64,000 nt of DNA from Bin87 sp965208015 (GTDB lineage Bacteria; Chloroflexota; Dehalococcoidia; Lucifugimonadales; UBA3495): contig OZ242309.1 of NCBI GenBank assembly GCA_965208015.1, positions 186,001 through 250,000 on the forward strand. The letters run 5' to 3'. Within the stretch, counting starts at the first letter, position 1. Every line of letters begins with the position of its first letter. The position numbers were made by a program, and so were the translations under genes. The notes under the pieces are model-generated. The model ran no database searches, was not told the origin of the DNA, and was given only the letters and a program-made list of their open reading frames with translations. Positions 33,501 through 40,500 of this stretch are shown here, piece after piece.

Positions 33501-34021
33501 ATGACGGATTGTTGTCGCAAAGAATTATTGACGCCTTCATCGATTCTGCTCCGCTATGGGCAGCAAATTTCAGCAGTTTCGCCTTGGACTTTGTTGCCAG
33601 ACGCAAACTGCAAGGCACCAACATGAACTGGTTCGTCCTCCAGCAGCTCCCCGTCATCACCCGCGCCGCCTACGACCGGCCCATCGGCGACACCGCCGCC
33701 GCCGACCTGGTGCGCGATCACGTCCTGCGGCTTTGCTACACCGCATGGGATCTGGAACCCTTCGCCCTGGCCCAGGGCTATGAGGGTGAACCCTTCGGCT
33801 GGGACGTGGAGCAGCGCCGCCACCTGCGCGCCCGCTTGGACGCCCTCTACTTCATCCTCTACGGCCTGGACCGGGATGACGCTGCCTACGTCATGGACTC
33901 CTTCCCCATCACCCGCCGCAACGACGAGCGAGACCACGGTCGCTACCTGACCAAAGAACTGATCCTGGCCTACATGAGCGCGCTGGCCGCTGGGGATACG
34001 GAGACGGTGGTGGCGCTATAA
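30527..34021 (+). CDS. Type IIG-like restriction-modification protein, Eco57I/N6-adenine methylase domain (5' end frameshifted)
   Basis: The main part of a large single-chain restriction-modification enzyme; the frame is open from about 30242, and the first in-frame start codon is GTG 30527. The methylase domain begins at YARKDSGSYYTPPELV. The AdoMet motif I, DPAMGSGHFLV, starts near residue 288, and the catalytic motif IV, NPPW (AIIGNPPWERV), near residue 604. The C-terminal third (YQGRTIHHFDHRYNS onward) resembles the target-recognition region of type IIG enzymes. The N-terminal nuclease part is encoded in the preceding frame (29895-30356) and is separated by a one-base deletion. No separate specificity, restriction or BREX genes are adjacent. 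Codon use between 33,200 and 33,600 is locally AT-richer, a sign of transfer in the recognition domain. Without the nuclease part this could still act as a methylase. Confidence 0.85.
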   Translation: MGDDGFCFLDRALAGAADYVQTVVNTLTDAVFEVVYPQLIEAFYQAAPDADPDAIQEASLTLLYRLLFLMYAEDRRLLPVGNERYDQVSLRTLRRTMLDRSAANEPFTSRVPVYWLQLQELFEWIDDGQADIPLPAYNGGLFNRHRPELLTRVQLSDARLTSIINSLGAAAVSGSAERVLVNFRDLAVEQLGTLYERLLERRPVIWDGQVSAQLQPYARKDSGSYYTPPELVRLIVEQTLGPLVAEREERFRQLAVSLTSDTRDCEARRRELMAADPAESVLQLKTLDPAMGSGHFLVDALNYLTGEIDRLAGLGAEVATWLPASDPYVSPLETRTAQVRREIRQLAATKGWELNADSLTDRAIIRRMALKRCIYGVDLNPLAVELAKMSLWLHSFTVGAPLTFLDHHLRCGDSLVGGWLTQTAEDIQTAGGAFANYVFAGMTAAAQGIHAIEQIDDADIAEVKESEELFRAMEQTTAPIRRTLNFFVGLRWLAAGNSSRPLALRRPAQLRRQIGDDHADAVAWLLFQNYEIQLRLLQYGPDAVTDADRQVDGFDFAAFAQFITLWRSIDELAAQRRMLHWELDFPGVFDGWQPRRGGFDAIIGNPPWERVKLQEVEWFAPETRRPAIAYAAPASRRREMIGQLMVDGDPLYADYSEALNAADTMLYYARACGYYTLLGGGDTNLYGLVLERALDLIRPDGVVALLTPSGIYADRYAARFFSNMTGAKRVLALYDFENRRGTDAGEFFPDVDSRFKFCTLVIGGQARTTDELPAGFLLHDPPGGTEPERLITLQPSDFDLVNPNTGTAPIFLTRRDADIVLDIYRSHPVFDAENKKLESAVVRHVTLAHMTNDSGHFWTREQLEADGWYPVALNRWRKGDEEMLPLYQGRTIHHFDHRYNSVGINLDNLHRPYISVPVTVEQHNDPQFYPGLQYWVRADFVAQKFPGNPAYAIGFRLVTKETNQRTLIGTVAPWGGYGNGLPILIPNVEQSDDGLLSQRIIDAFIDSAPLWAANFSSFALDFVARRKLQGTNMNWFVLQQLPVITRAAYDRPIGDTAAADLVRDHVLRLCYTAWDLEPFALAQGYEGEPFGWDVEQRRHLRARLDALYFILYGLDRDDAAYVMDSFPITRRNDERDHGRYLTKELILAYMSALAAGDTETVVAL

Positions 34022-34134
34022 CGTCAGAAGCAGGATTTGCCGGATTGAACGGATTTTCAGGATGCATATGTTCCTGATGGCAAACGCCTCCAATCCTGGT
34101 AATCCTTAGAATCCTGAACATCCTGCTTCTGACG
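34022..34134. repeat. GGATT-periodic hairpin repeat, copy A
   Basis: A long imperfect palindrome that begins immediately after the TAA of the restriction-modification gene. The outer arms are CGTCAGAAGCAGGAT (34022-34036) and its exact complement ATCCTGCTTCTGACG (34120-34134). Inside, each arm is built of 9-bp units starting GGATT (left arm GGATTTGCC, GGATTGAAC, GGATTTTCA). The right arm is also the coding 3' end of the GxxExxY gene on the minus strand. A second copy lies at 34562-34673. Confidence 0.8.
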
Positions 34135-34519
34135 AATCATCGCCGGCGGTTCTACGGTCGTTGAAGATTCTTTTGTATTCCAGCCGCTGACCGCCGAAAT
34201 TTATCAGCAGGCCCACGCCAAAGCCAAAAGCCACCAAGTAGTTTTTCGCCTGCACCAGGTGAACGTCTTCAAGAGCATCCAATGCTTTCAACTCAACCAC
34301 CACGCGGTTGTCCACGATAAAGTCCGCCCGCCGGCTACCTATCTCTATTCCCGCGTAGTATATGGGTTCTTCAACCTCCCTGCCGAAATCTATCCGGGCG
34401 CGAGACATCTCAATGGCGAGGGCTCGTTGATAAATCACCTCCTGAAACCCGCTGCCCAGGGTGTTGTGCACTTTCATGGCGCAGCCGATGACGCGGTAAG
34501 TTAATTGGTCGTCAAGCAT
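34106..34519 (-). CDS. GxxExxY family protein (PD-(D/E)XK nuclease superfamily)
   Basis: A 137-residue member of the GxxExxY family. The naming motif is G24-x-x-E27-x-x-Y30 in LGSGFQEVIY. A PD-(D/E)XK-type centre is visible as D66 (RRADFIV) and E77-x-K79 (VVVELKA), followed by QAKNYLVAFGFGVGLLINFG. Relatives are common, often in several copies per genome, and no cellular role is established. A GGGAG site precedes the ATG at 34519. The last nine codons (SSEAGCSGF and stop) are encoded by the arm of the flanking repeat, so the gene and repeat are physically one unit. It lies between two repeat hairpins directly behind the restriction-modification gene, opposite strand. Confidence 0.88.
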   Translation of the reverse strand: MLDDQLTYRVIGCAMKVHNTLGSGFQEVIYQRALAIEMSRARIDFGREVEEPIYYAGIEIGSRRADFIVDNRVVVELKALDALEDVHLVQAKNYLVAFGFGVGLLINFGGQRLEYKRIFNDRRTAGDDSSEAGCSGF

Positions 34520-34561
34520 ACCGGTCTCCCGTCGGAAGCAGCAGTAGGATTTGCCGGCAAT

Positions 34562-34673
34562 CGTCAGAAGCAGGATTCTCAGGATTTAGAGGATAACAGG
34601 ATTGGAAACATTGGCGATGCGTATCATACCAATCCTGTCCATCCGTCAAATCCGGTAAATCCTGCTTCTGACG
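34562..34673. repeat. GGATT-periodic hairpin repeat, copy B
   Basis: The second hairpin of the same design as copy A. The outer arms are CGTCAGAAGCAGGATT (34562-34577) and its exact complement (34658-34673). The inner parts are 9-bp steps of GGATT (GGATTCTCA, GGATTTAGA on the left; GGATTTACC, GGATTTGAC read from the right). It lies 42 bases upstream of the GxxExxY start. A degenerate fragment (AGGATTTGCCGG) precedes it near 34544. After it, 34674-34879 contains nothing I recognise. Confidence 0.8.
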
Positions 34674-34879
34674 AGACGCAATCACAAAAAATACCGCTCA
34701 CCACTTCCCCCGCTCTTCACAGGCAGGGCAAGGGTGAGCAACATTGGCGTCAATTTAGCCGCCGCAGCCGGCGTCAAGCATGGGCAAGCCCGCAACAGTT
34801 CAGAAAAGAGTTCATTCTGCCCATCCATGCCCTACTGAGAATTGGCGCGGCGGCGACGGCAGGAGTACAATACCCGCCT

Positions 34880-35170
34880 ATGGTCGGCTACGCCAGGCGC
34901 AACTTCGCCGTGTTGACCACCGTCGGCGCGATGGTGGTGACCATCATGCTGATCATCTTTTTCGGCGCGTGGGCGGTCGCCGCCTCCGGCGACGCCGACC
35001 TCTCCAGCCTCGCCAACAGCGCCGCCGCCGGATTTGCCGGATCCTCCTATCAGTCCGGTTCGGTTCCGGGCGCCGTCGACTCCGACAACGTCCCTCGTCT
35101 GGCTTCCGCAACCCCCGCCTCCGATACCTGGTGGGGCAAGGCTTTGCTCGGCGCGTGCCCCCTGCATTGA
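34880..35170 (+). CDS. Small single-span membrane protein, unknown
   Basis: A possible 96-residue protein beginning at ATG 34880. Residues about 10-34 (FAVLTTVGAMVVTIMLIIFF) form one clear transmembrane segment after a short basic start, and the rest is a Ser/Ala-rich tail with no recognisable domain. The longer open frame upstream runs through the repeats and is unlikely to be translated. An AGGAG lies 15 bases upstream, slightly far. It is 38 bases before the MFS transporter gene. It could be chance, so confidence is limited. Confidence 0.42.
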   Translation: MVGYARRNFAVLTTVGAMVVTIMLIIFFGAWAVAASGDADLSSLANSAAAGFAGSSYQSGSVPGAVDSDNVPRLASATPASDTWWGKALLGACPLH

Positions 35171-35208
35171 GTAGCTGCCAATCCCTCGGCACAGGAGTCC
35201 CTTCGTAA

Positions 35209-36615
35209 ATGGCCACACTTAATGGAGTCCGCCGATCTTCCGGCGGCTTTCACTACGCATGGGTGATCATAGCCATCCTGTCGATCGTTCAGATCTTCGG
35301 TCAGTCCATTTCGATGTCGGCCGGCATCATGGTGCCCGAACTCCGTATGCCTTTGGAGGAAGGAGGCCGCTTCGGATGGTCTCCGGCGATCATCGGGTTC
35401 GCGCTGGCCGGCTACTACCTGGTGGGTTCGCTCACCTCTCCCTTCAGCGGGCGGTTCGGCGACATCCTGGGAGCGAGAAAGCTGCTGATGGCCGGTGGCG
35501 TCCTGTTCGGCGTGAGCATGATCCTGATCGGGTTCATCACCCAGGTGTGGCAATTCTTCATCGTTTACAGCGTGATGCTGGCGCTCACCTCGTCGATTGC
35601 CATGGTGCCGCTGATGGCCGCGGTCAACCCCTGGTTCAAGCGACGTCTCGGACTGGGCATCGGCCTGATGTGGGCCGCCGGCGGCGTTGGAGCGGCGGCA
35701 CTGGCTCCGGTCTACTCGCTGTTGCTGGTCAACTTCGGCTGGACCGAAACCTTCGTGATTATCGGGCTGGTCGGCGGCGGCCTCACCCTGGGCCTGATGC
35801 CGTTTTTCCGAAATCAGCCGTCCGAAAAGGGACTTTTGGCTTACGGCGCCGCTGCCACAGACCCGCCCCCGGTCAGGTTCAGCGCCGAAGCATCCAAGCT
35901 GCGACTCAAGGTGTTCCAGCGCCAGATGAAGCACACCCGCGCTTTCTGGAACCTGCCGGTGATTCACGGCATGGGTTGCGCCGGACACGGCATCGTCCTC
36001 ATTTTCGTCGTTGACTTCGCGGTCAACCGCGGTATCGAGTTCACCACCGCCGCGGTCATCCTGACCCTCATCAACGTATTCAGCATCGCCGGCCGCTTCC
36101 TGGTCCCTATCATCACCGAGCGGATCGGCGGCAAGCTCATCATGTCCGCCGCGCTGGGCATCCAGGCCGGTTCCGTGGCCATCCTCCTGTTCGCCGGCGA
36201 CGTTTGGGCCTTCTACCTCTTCGCCTGCGTGTTCGGCTTGGGCTTCGGCGGTGAGATGTCGGCGTACCCGGTGGTCAACCGGCAGTACTTCGGCACGGGG
36301 CCGGTGGCTACGGTGTATGGCTTCCAGATCTCCGGCGCGATGATGGGGCACTTCATCTCCACGCTGGTCGCCGGTGTCATCATCCAGTTCATCGGCTACA
36401 TTCCGGCCTTCATCCTGTCCATGGCTTTCAGCGGTTTCGGCGTTGTCATCATCATGACTCTGGAAACCACCAAACGACAGCTGATCCCGGATTGGGAGGA
36501 TCAGTTGCCGCCTGAGGCGCGCACGCCGTCCACGAATGCGGCGCCCGCGATAGTTCCGCCGGCCGCCGCTGCCACTGGCGTAGCTTTCGGCAGCGCCGGC
36601 GGCGATGGCAACTAG
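35209..36615 (+). CDS. Major facilitator superfamily transporter (OFA-like)
   Basis: A 468-residue MFS transporter with about 12 hydrophobic spans and a cytoplasmic C-terminal tail rich in Ala/Pro. The loop between helices 2 and 3 (GRFGDILGARKLLMAGG) is the MFS signature. Helix 1 starts HYAWVIIAILSIVQIFGQS, and helix 5 contains MWAAGGVGAAALAP. The arrangement resembles the oxalate/formate antiporter and monocarboxylate groups, so a carboxylate substrate is plausible but not shown. The gene is alone; a palindromic repeat follows the stop at 36633. Confidence 0.88.
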   Translation: MATLNGVRRSSGGFHYAWVIIAILSIVQIFGQSISMSAGIMVPELRMPLEEGGRFGWSPAIIGFALAGYYLVGSLTSPFSGRFGDILGARKLLMAGGVLFGVSMILIGFITQVWQFFIVYSVMLALTSSIAMVPLMAAVNPWFKRRLGLGIGLMWAAGGVGAAALAPVYSLLLVNFGWTETFVIIGLVGGGLTLGLMPFFRNQPSEKGLLAYGAAATDPPPVRFSAEASKLRLKVFQRQMKHTRAFWNLPVIHGMGCAGHGIVLIFVVDFAVNRGIEFTTAAVILTLINVFSIAGRFLVPIITERIGGKLIMSAALGIQAGSVAILLFAGDVWAFYLFACVFGLGFGGEMSAYPVVNRQYFGTGPVATVYGFQISGAMMGHFISTLVAGVIIQFIGYIPAFILSMAFSGFGVVIIMTLETTKRQLIPDWEDQLPPEARTPSTNAAPAIVPPAAAATGVAFGSAGGDGN

Positions 36616-36632
36616 GGTGCTCTGGCAAATAT

Positions 36633-36660
36633 CGTCATTCCGGCGAAAGCCGGAATCCAG
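36633..36660. repeat. Short palindromic intergenic repeat (CGTCATTCC type), copy 1
   Basis: A 28-bp element whose core, ATTCCGGC-GAAA-GCCGGAAT (36637-36656), is a perfect 8-bp stem with a GAAA tetraloop. It follows the MFS stop and ends six bases before the next gene's ATG. Related copies are at 44715-44760. This is a widespread type of intergenic repeat; here it may also act as a transcription terminator. Confidence 0.6.
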
Positions 36661-36666
36661 TTGCGT

Positions 36667-37065
36667 ATGACCACGGATCTGGCCTTCCTGTGCGACTCTG
36701 CCCTTGAGGATCGGGGCAAGCTGCACGCTTTGGGCGTCGGCATCGACGGCGTGTCCGGCGGCTCTCTGCCCATGACCCACCCCCGGTTCGTGGTGGTCTG
36801 CGTCATGCGCTATTCAGTCATGGAAGCTGGCGACAAGCGCATGGTGATCCGCCTGCTGACGCCGGACGCCCGGGATGCCGTCCCGCCCATCGAGCGGGAC
36901 ATCACGCTCCCCGTGCGCGACGGCGTGGTGGACGCCACCGCCCGGATCATCGCCGAGGTCAACGGGGTCACTTTCAATCAGGGCGGACCCCACGCATTCC
37001 ACGTTGCAATAGACGGGACGGAAGTGGCCCGGCTGCCCATCAGCGTCAGCGTGCGGGGTTCCTGA
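36667..37065 (+). CDS. DUF6941-like protein
   Basis: A 132-residue protein whose layout (an L-A-F-L-C-D-S-A start, E-D-R-G-K-L-H-A-L-G-V-G-I, and a C-terminal F-H-V-A-I-D-G-T-E-V-A) resembles a beta-rich family of unknown function now listed as DUF6941. The GKLHALGVG strand near residue 20 is the best match to the family pattern. I am not certain of the family number. The ATG at 36667 lies just after the palindromic repeat; a TTG at 36661 is also in frame. It starts 51 bases after the MFS stop and is followed by the NTPase gene. No function can be proposed. Confidence 0.65.
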   Translation: MTTDLAFLCDSALEDRGKLHALGVGIDGVSGGSLPMTHPRFVVVCVMRYSVMEAGDKRMVIRLLTPDARDAVPPIERDITLPVRDGVVDATARIIAEVNGVTFNQGGPHAFHVAIDGTEVARLPISVSVRGS

Positions 37066-37092
37066 TCCCGGGCTCTTTTGGGCGGTTTTCAG

Positions 37093-37752
37093 GTGTCCGT
37101 TCCTCAAATACTCTTGGCCACGGGCAACCGCGATAAGCAGCGTATGCTCGCCTGGCTCCTGGAGGACATGCCGGTTTGCGCTGTCTCACCAGCGGATGTC
37201 GATGTGCGTGCCGATCCCGACGAGAGCGGAGAAACCCACGAGGCCATCGCGCGCGCCAAGGCAGAGGAGTGGTCGCGCGTCGCTGGGATGCCTGCCATCG
37301 CCAGCGACGGCGGCCTCGTGGTTCCCGTCTTGGGCGCGAATTGGGAGAGCCGGCACACCCACCGCTTCGCCGGCCCGGCGGCCGATGACGCCGAACGCCA
37401 GCGCCGCCTCCTGGACCTGATGCGGCCATTCGCCGGCGCTGACCGCCGCGCCGCCTTCGTCGAAGCCCTGGCCATCGCCGACGGAGGCAAGACCCTCGCC
37501 TCCTGGGAAGTCACCGGCGCCACCGGCCGCATCGTGGATAGCCTTGCCGACCGGGGCGGCGATACTGATGGCAACGGCTTCTGGGTTTTCCCCCTGTGGT
37601 ACTTCCCCGAGTTCGGTCGCACTTACGACCGATTGACCGACAGTGAGCGCGCCGGCCTCGGTGATCACTGGGAGGCGCTGCGGGCTCATGTTCACGCATT
37701 CATCCCCGGCTGGTTGGACGGCGTTTCTGCTCCTCCAAATCGGCTACAATGA
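37093..37752 (+). CDS. Non-canonical purine NTP pyrophosphatase (RdgB/HAM1-like)
   Basis: A 219-residue HAM1-type protein that would remove ITP/XTP from the nucleotide pool. The N-terminal ILLATGNRDKQRMLAWLL matches the T-x-N-x-x-K substrate motif. SDGGL matches the family SDDSGL but lacks the second aspartate (ASDGGLVV). The insert FPLWYFPEFGRTY takes the place of the usual F-G-Y-D-P-x-F. The protein is therefore a diverged relative whose catalytic activity is uncertain. No ATG is available; I chose the GTG at 37093, though a TTG at 37078 is also possible. It lies between the DUF6941-like gene and the MoxR gene, 15 bases before the latter. Confidence 0.78.
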   Translation: MSVPQILLATGNRDKQRMLAWLLEDMPVCAVSPADVDVRADPDESGETHEAIARAKAEEWSRVAGMPAIASDGGLVVPVLGANWESRHTHRFAGPAADDAERQRRLLDLMRPFAGADRRAAFVEALAIADGGKTLASWEVTGATGRIVDSLADRGGDTDGNGFWVFPLWYFPEFGRTYDRLTDSERAGLGDHWEALRAHVHAFIPGWLDGVSAPPNRLQ

Positions 37753-37767
37753 TCCGGCCAACAATTC

Positions 37768-38739
37768 ATGCCTACGGAGCCGCTCTTGACTGCCCCGCAC
37801 GCCGAGTACGAATCAACCGCCCCTGCCTCAGTCGAAGACGTCCAGGGTCTTCTGCGCGACCAGGCTTACATAACCGACCGGGGGTTGGCCATCGCCATTT
37901 TCCTGGCGCTGAAATTGCGCCGACCGCTGTTCCTCGAAGGCGAGGCCGGCGTTGGAAAAACCGAGATCGCCCGCGCTCTGGCTACCGGACTCGGCACCGA
38001 TCTGATCCGATTGCAGTGCTACGAGGGCCTGGACATCAACCATGCGGTGTACGAGTGGAACCACACCCGTCAACTGCTGGAAATCCGCCTGATGGAAGCC
38101 CGGCGCGACGCGGGCAACGGTGACGCGCCGGACGTAGATCTGTTCGACCCGCAGTTCCTCATCAAACGGCCCCTGCTGGAGGCCATAGACGAAGGCCGGG
38201 ATCGTGCCCCGGTGCTCCTCATCGACGAGCTCGACCGCTCTGACGAGGAGTTTGAAGGGTTCCTCCTGGAGCTCCTGGCGGACTACCAGATCACCATACC
38301 CGAGCTGGGCACTTTTCACGCCGCTTTCCCGCCAGTGGTCGTCATCACCTCCAACCGGACCCGCGAAGTCCATGACGCCCTGAAGCGCCGTTGCCTGTAC
38401 TACTGGGTCGACTACCCGGATTACCAGAAGGAGCTCCAGATCGTAACTGCCCGGCTGCCGGACGCCCCCCGCCAACTTGCCCAGCAGGTGACCGGGTTCA
38501 TCCAGGAACTGCGCGAAACCGAGCTTTACAAGATTCCCGGCGTCTCCGAGACCCTGGACTGGACCTCCGCGCTGATGGCGTTGAACATGCGCGAGCTGGA
38601 ACCCGAGGTCATCGACGACACCCTCGGCATCATGCTCAAGTATCAGGACGACATCGAAGCCGTGCGCGGCGAGCCGGCCCGCGCCCTCCTGGAACGCTCT
38701 CGCAACCGTGGCCCCCGCCGCGGCGGCCGGCGGGGGTAG
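37768..38739 (+). CDS. MoxR-type AAA+ ATPase
   Basis: A 323-residue MoxR/CoxD-like AAA+ ATPase. Walker A is GEAGVGKT (residues 58-65), Walker B is VLLIDELDR, and sensor 1 is VVITSNRTRE with an arginine-rich RRCLYYWVDYP after it. MoxR proteins act as chaperones that mature metalloenzymes together with a VWA-domain protein, as with CoxD/CoxE for carbon monoxide dehydrogenase. No VWA partner or molybdenum hydroxylase is adjacent, so this is an orphan copy. It ends in an Arg/Gly-rich tail. An acidic protein of unknown function follows. Confidence 0.88.
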   Translation: MPTEPLLTAPHAEYESTAPASVEDVQGLLRDQAYITDRGLAIAIFLALKLRRPLFLEGEAGVGKTEIARALATGLGTDLIRLQCYEGLDINHAVYEWNHTRQLLEIRLMEARRDAGNGDAPDVDLFDPQFLIKRPLLEAIDEGRDRAPVLLIDELDRSDEEFEGFLLELLADYQITIPELGTFHAAFPPVVVITSNRTREVHDALKRRCLYYWVDYPDYQKELQIVTARLPDAPRQLAQQVTGFIQELRETELYKIPGVSETLDWTSALMALNMRELEPEVIDDTLGIMLKYQDDIEAVRGEPARALLERSRNRGPRRGGRRG

Positions 38740-38804
38740 CATCCACAGCTCTGGAAATGAACTGCGCTTTGCCGGGCGCGACGTGACCCTGTGGGGACAA
38801 TTAT

Positions 38805-39323
38805 ATGGACCGACTTTTTGAATCGCCGGACTTCGAAGGCATCCCGCCCCTGAGCATGGAAGTCGTTGATGAAGCCCTGAACCGGGGCGACGTCACTGCG
38901 GCGGAACTGTTAATGCTGTACTTCGCCTGCGCCACCGCCGAGCCGGAGGATACCGGTGAAATGAGCGACGCGGCGGAACGCATCGCCGACTATCTGCTCG
39001 ACCTGGCGGAAGATGAAGACGAGGAGGCGGCCATGGCGCTCATGGCGTTGAACACCCTGTTGTCCGATGACAACTCCGAAGCCGGCCTGATCGTCGGCGC
39101 CGAGATGTTCCGCTCCGTCACCATGCGCTCGGTCCTGCGCAAGGTCATCGCCGGCCGGATGGAAACGGAAGAGGCCGCCGCCGCCGCAATGGTCATCAAC
39201 TCCCTCACCGCGCATCATCTCGGCGTGGACTTGGACGATGTTGATGACGTGGACCTGGACGAACTGGCGTCCATGCTGGGCGTCTCCGGCCTGGATTGGG
39301 ATGATGACCTCGATGACCGTTAA
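38805..39323 (+). CDS. Acidic protein of unknown function
   Basis: A 172-residue protein with very high Asp/Glu content, ending in runs such as VDLDDVDDVDLDELA and WDDDLDDR. It is predicted to be mostly helical and shows no motif I recognise. It has no signal or transmembrane segment. The stop lies inside the next gene (11-base overlap), so the two are probably co-translated. It follows the MoxR ATPase by 65 bases. It could be a partner of either neighbour, but nothing in the sequence proves that. Confidence 0.72.
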   Translation: MDRLFESPDFEGIPPLSMEVVDEALNRGDVTAAELLMLYFACATAEPEDTGEMSDAAERIADYLLDLAEDEDEEAAMALMALNTLLSDDNSEAGLIVGAEMFRSVTMRSVLRKVIAGRMETEEAAAAAMVINSLTAHHLGVDLDDVDDVDLDELASMLGVSGLDWDDDLDDR

Positions 39324-40500
39324 CAATAATGTGCCCCGCCACGTCCTCGTTATCGGCGCCGGCATCGTCGGCGCGTCCATCGCCTGGCGCATCGCCTCCC
39401 GGGGCGCTCGCGTTACTATCGTCGATCGCGCCGAGCCCGGCAGCGGGGCCTCCAGCCACAGCTTCGCCTGGATCAACGCCGGCGCGAAGGAACCCGTCGG
39501 CTACCACAACCTGAACCGCCGCTCGCTTGAGATGTGGCCCCGTTTCGCCGACGCCTTGGGCGAAAACGTCGGCCTCAGATGGGGTGGCAAAGTGTCCTGG
39601 GAAAACGACGCTGAGGCCGCCCAGGCGCTGAGGGCCCGGGTCCACCAACTCCAGTCGTGGGGATACCCGTCCCGCCTCGTCTCCCGCGAGGAGCTGCAAG
39701 CACTTGAACCGGCACTGCGCATCGGCGCGGTGGTCGCCGCCGAGTACAGTGAGAACGAAGGTCAGGTAGAGCCGCAAATGGTCGTCGACGCCTGCCTCAA
39801 CCGGCTACGCGAATTCGAGGCTTCCATCGTCACCGACGCCGAGGTAACCGGATTTCGCAAGGACTCGCGCGACCGTGTCGGTACCGTTCAAACTACTACT
39901 GGCGACATTGACGCGGACGTCGTGGTCGTCGCCGCCGGAACGGCTACCACTGCCGTGGCAGCCATGGCCGGCGTGAACGTGCCCCAGGCCGAGAGCCCGG
40001 GCGTAGTCATGCGCACCAGTCCCATGCCGTCGCTGTTGCAAAACGTGCCCGTGGTCTATGCCCCGCCCCTGGAAGACGGCCGCCGCGAAATCCACCTCCG
40101 GCAGTGTCCCGACGGACGCCTCATGATCGGCGAGGGCGACCAGGAAAGCCTGGCCGAGGACGACAGCCAGGCCCATGCCGACGACCTCCTGGCCCGGGCT
40201 TGCCAGCACCTGCCGGGACTGGCCGGCGCTGCCGCCGTTCCCGTGCCTGTCGGCTGGCGGCCCATGCCCCTGGACGGCTATCCGGTCATGGGGTTCGCTC
40301 CGGAGGCTCCCAACCTTTACGTTGCACTCACCCACAGCGGGGTCACCCTGGCGCCCGCCCTGAGCCAGCTCGCCGCCTTGGAGATCTGCGACGGGGCCCG
40401 GGCCGACGCCGTCCTTGGCCCTTACCGTCCGGAGCGATTTGCTGGTATGACGCTGGAGGCCGCGTCACAGATGGAACACCCCCGCGCCCGGCATCGCTAG
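39313..40500 (+). CDS. FAD-dependent oxidoreductase (DAO family, glycine oxidase-like)
   Basis: A 395-residue flavoprotein of the D-amino-acid oxidase (DAO) family. The FAD-binding loop is VLVIGAGIVGASIAWRIASR with the acidic end IVDRAEPGSGAS. The substrate domain contains GRLMIGEGDQES, and the C-terminal GYPVMGFAPEAPNLYVALT-H-S-G is the FAD-contacting G-x-x-P-x-x-G motif. Glycine oxidase, sarcosine oxidase and other amine oxidases share the pattern, so the substrate is open. The ATG at 39313 overlaps the acidic gene's end. It is the last gene before a 930-bp non-coding gap. Confidence 0.9.
   Translation: MTVNNNVPRHVLVIGAGIVGASIAWRIASRGARVTIVDRAEPGSGASSHSFAWINAGAKEPVGYHNLNRRSLEMWPRFADALGENVGLRWGGKVSWENDAEAAQALRARVHQLQSWGYPSRLVSREELQALEPALRIGAVVAAEYSENEGQVEPQMVVDACLNRLREFEASIVTDAEVTGFRKDSRDRVGTVQTTTGDIDADVVVVAAGTATTAVAAMAGVNVPQAESPGVVMRTSPMPSLLQNVPVVYAPPLEDGRREIHLRQCPDGRLMIGEGDQESLAEDDSQAHADDLLARACQHLPGLAGAAAVPVPVGWRPMPLDGYPVMGFAPEAPNLYVALTHSGVTLAPALSQLAALEICDGARADAVLGPYRPERFAGMTLEAASQMEHPRARHR

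Noticed and set aside
34022..34673. CRISPR-like interpretation of the regularly spaced GGATT units
   Set aside because: Units are only 9 bp, there are no spacers of uniform length, and the arrangement is an inverted-arm hairpin. No cas genes are present.
34022..34673. Classical insertion sequence
   Set aside because: Inverted ends are present, but no transposase catalytic motif or target-site duplication is seen; the only gene is of the GxxExxY type.
34505..35170. A 221-codon frame running through repeat copy B
   Set aside because: The first 125 codons are repeat and intergenic sequence. Only the last part, from 34880, looks possibly real.
35050..36780. A 576-codon open frame on the minus strand
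   Set aside because: It is antisense to the MFS transporter, rich in His/Gln/Asp from reverse reading of hydrophobic codons, and has no domain.
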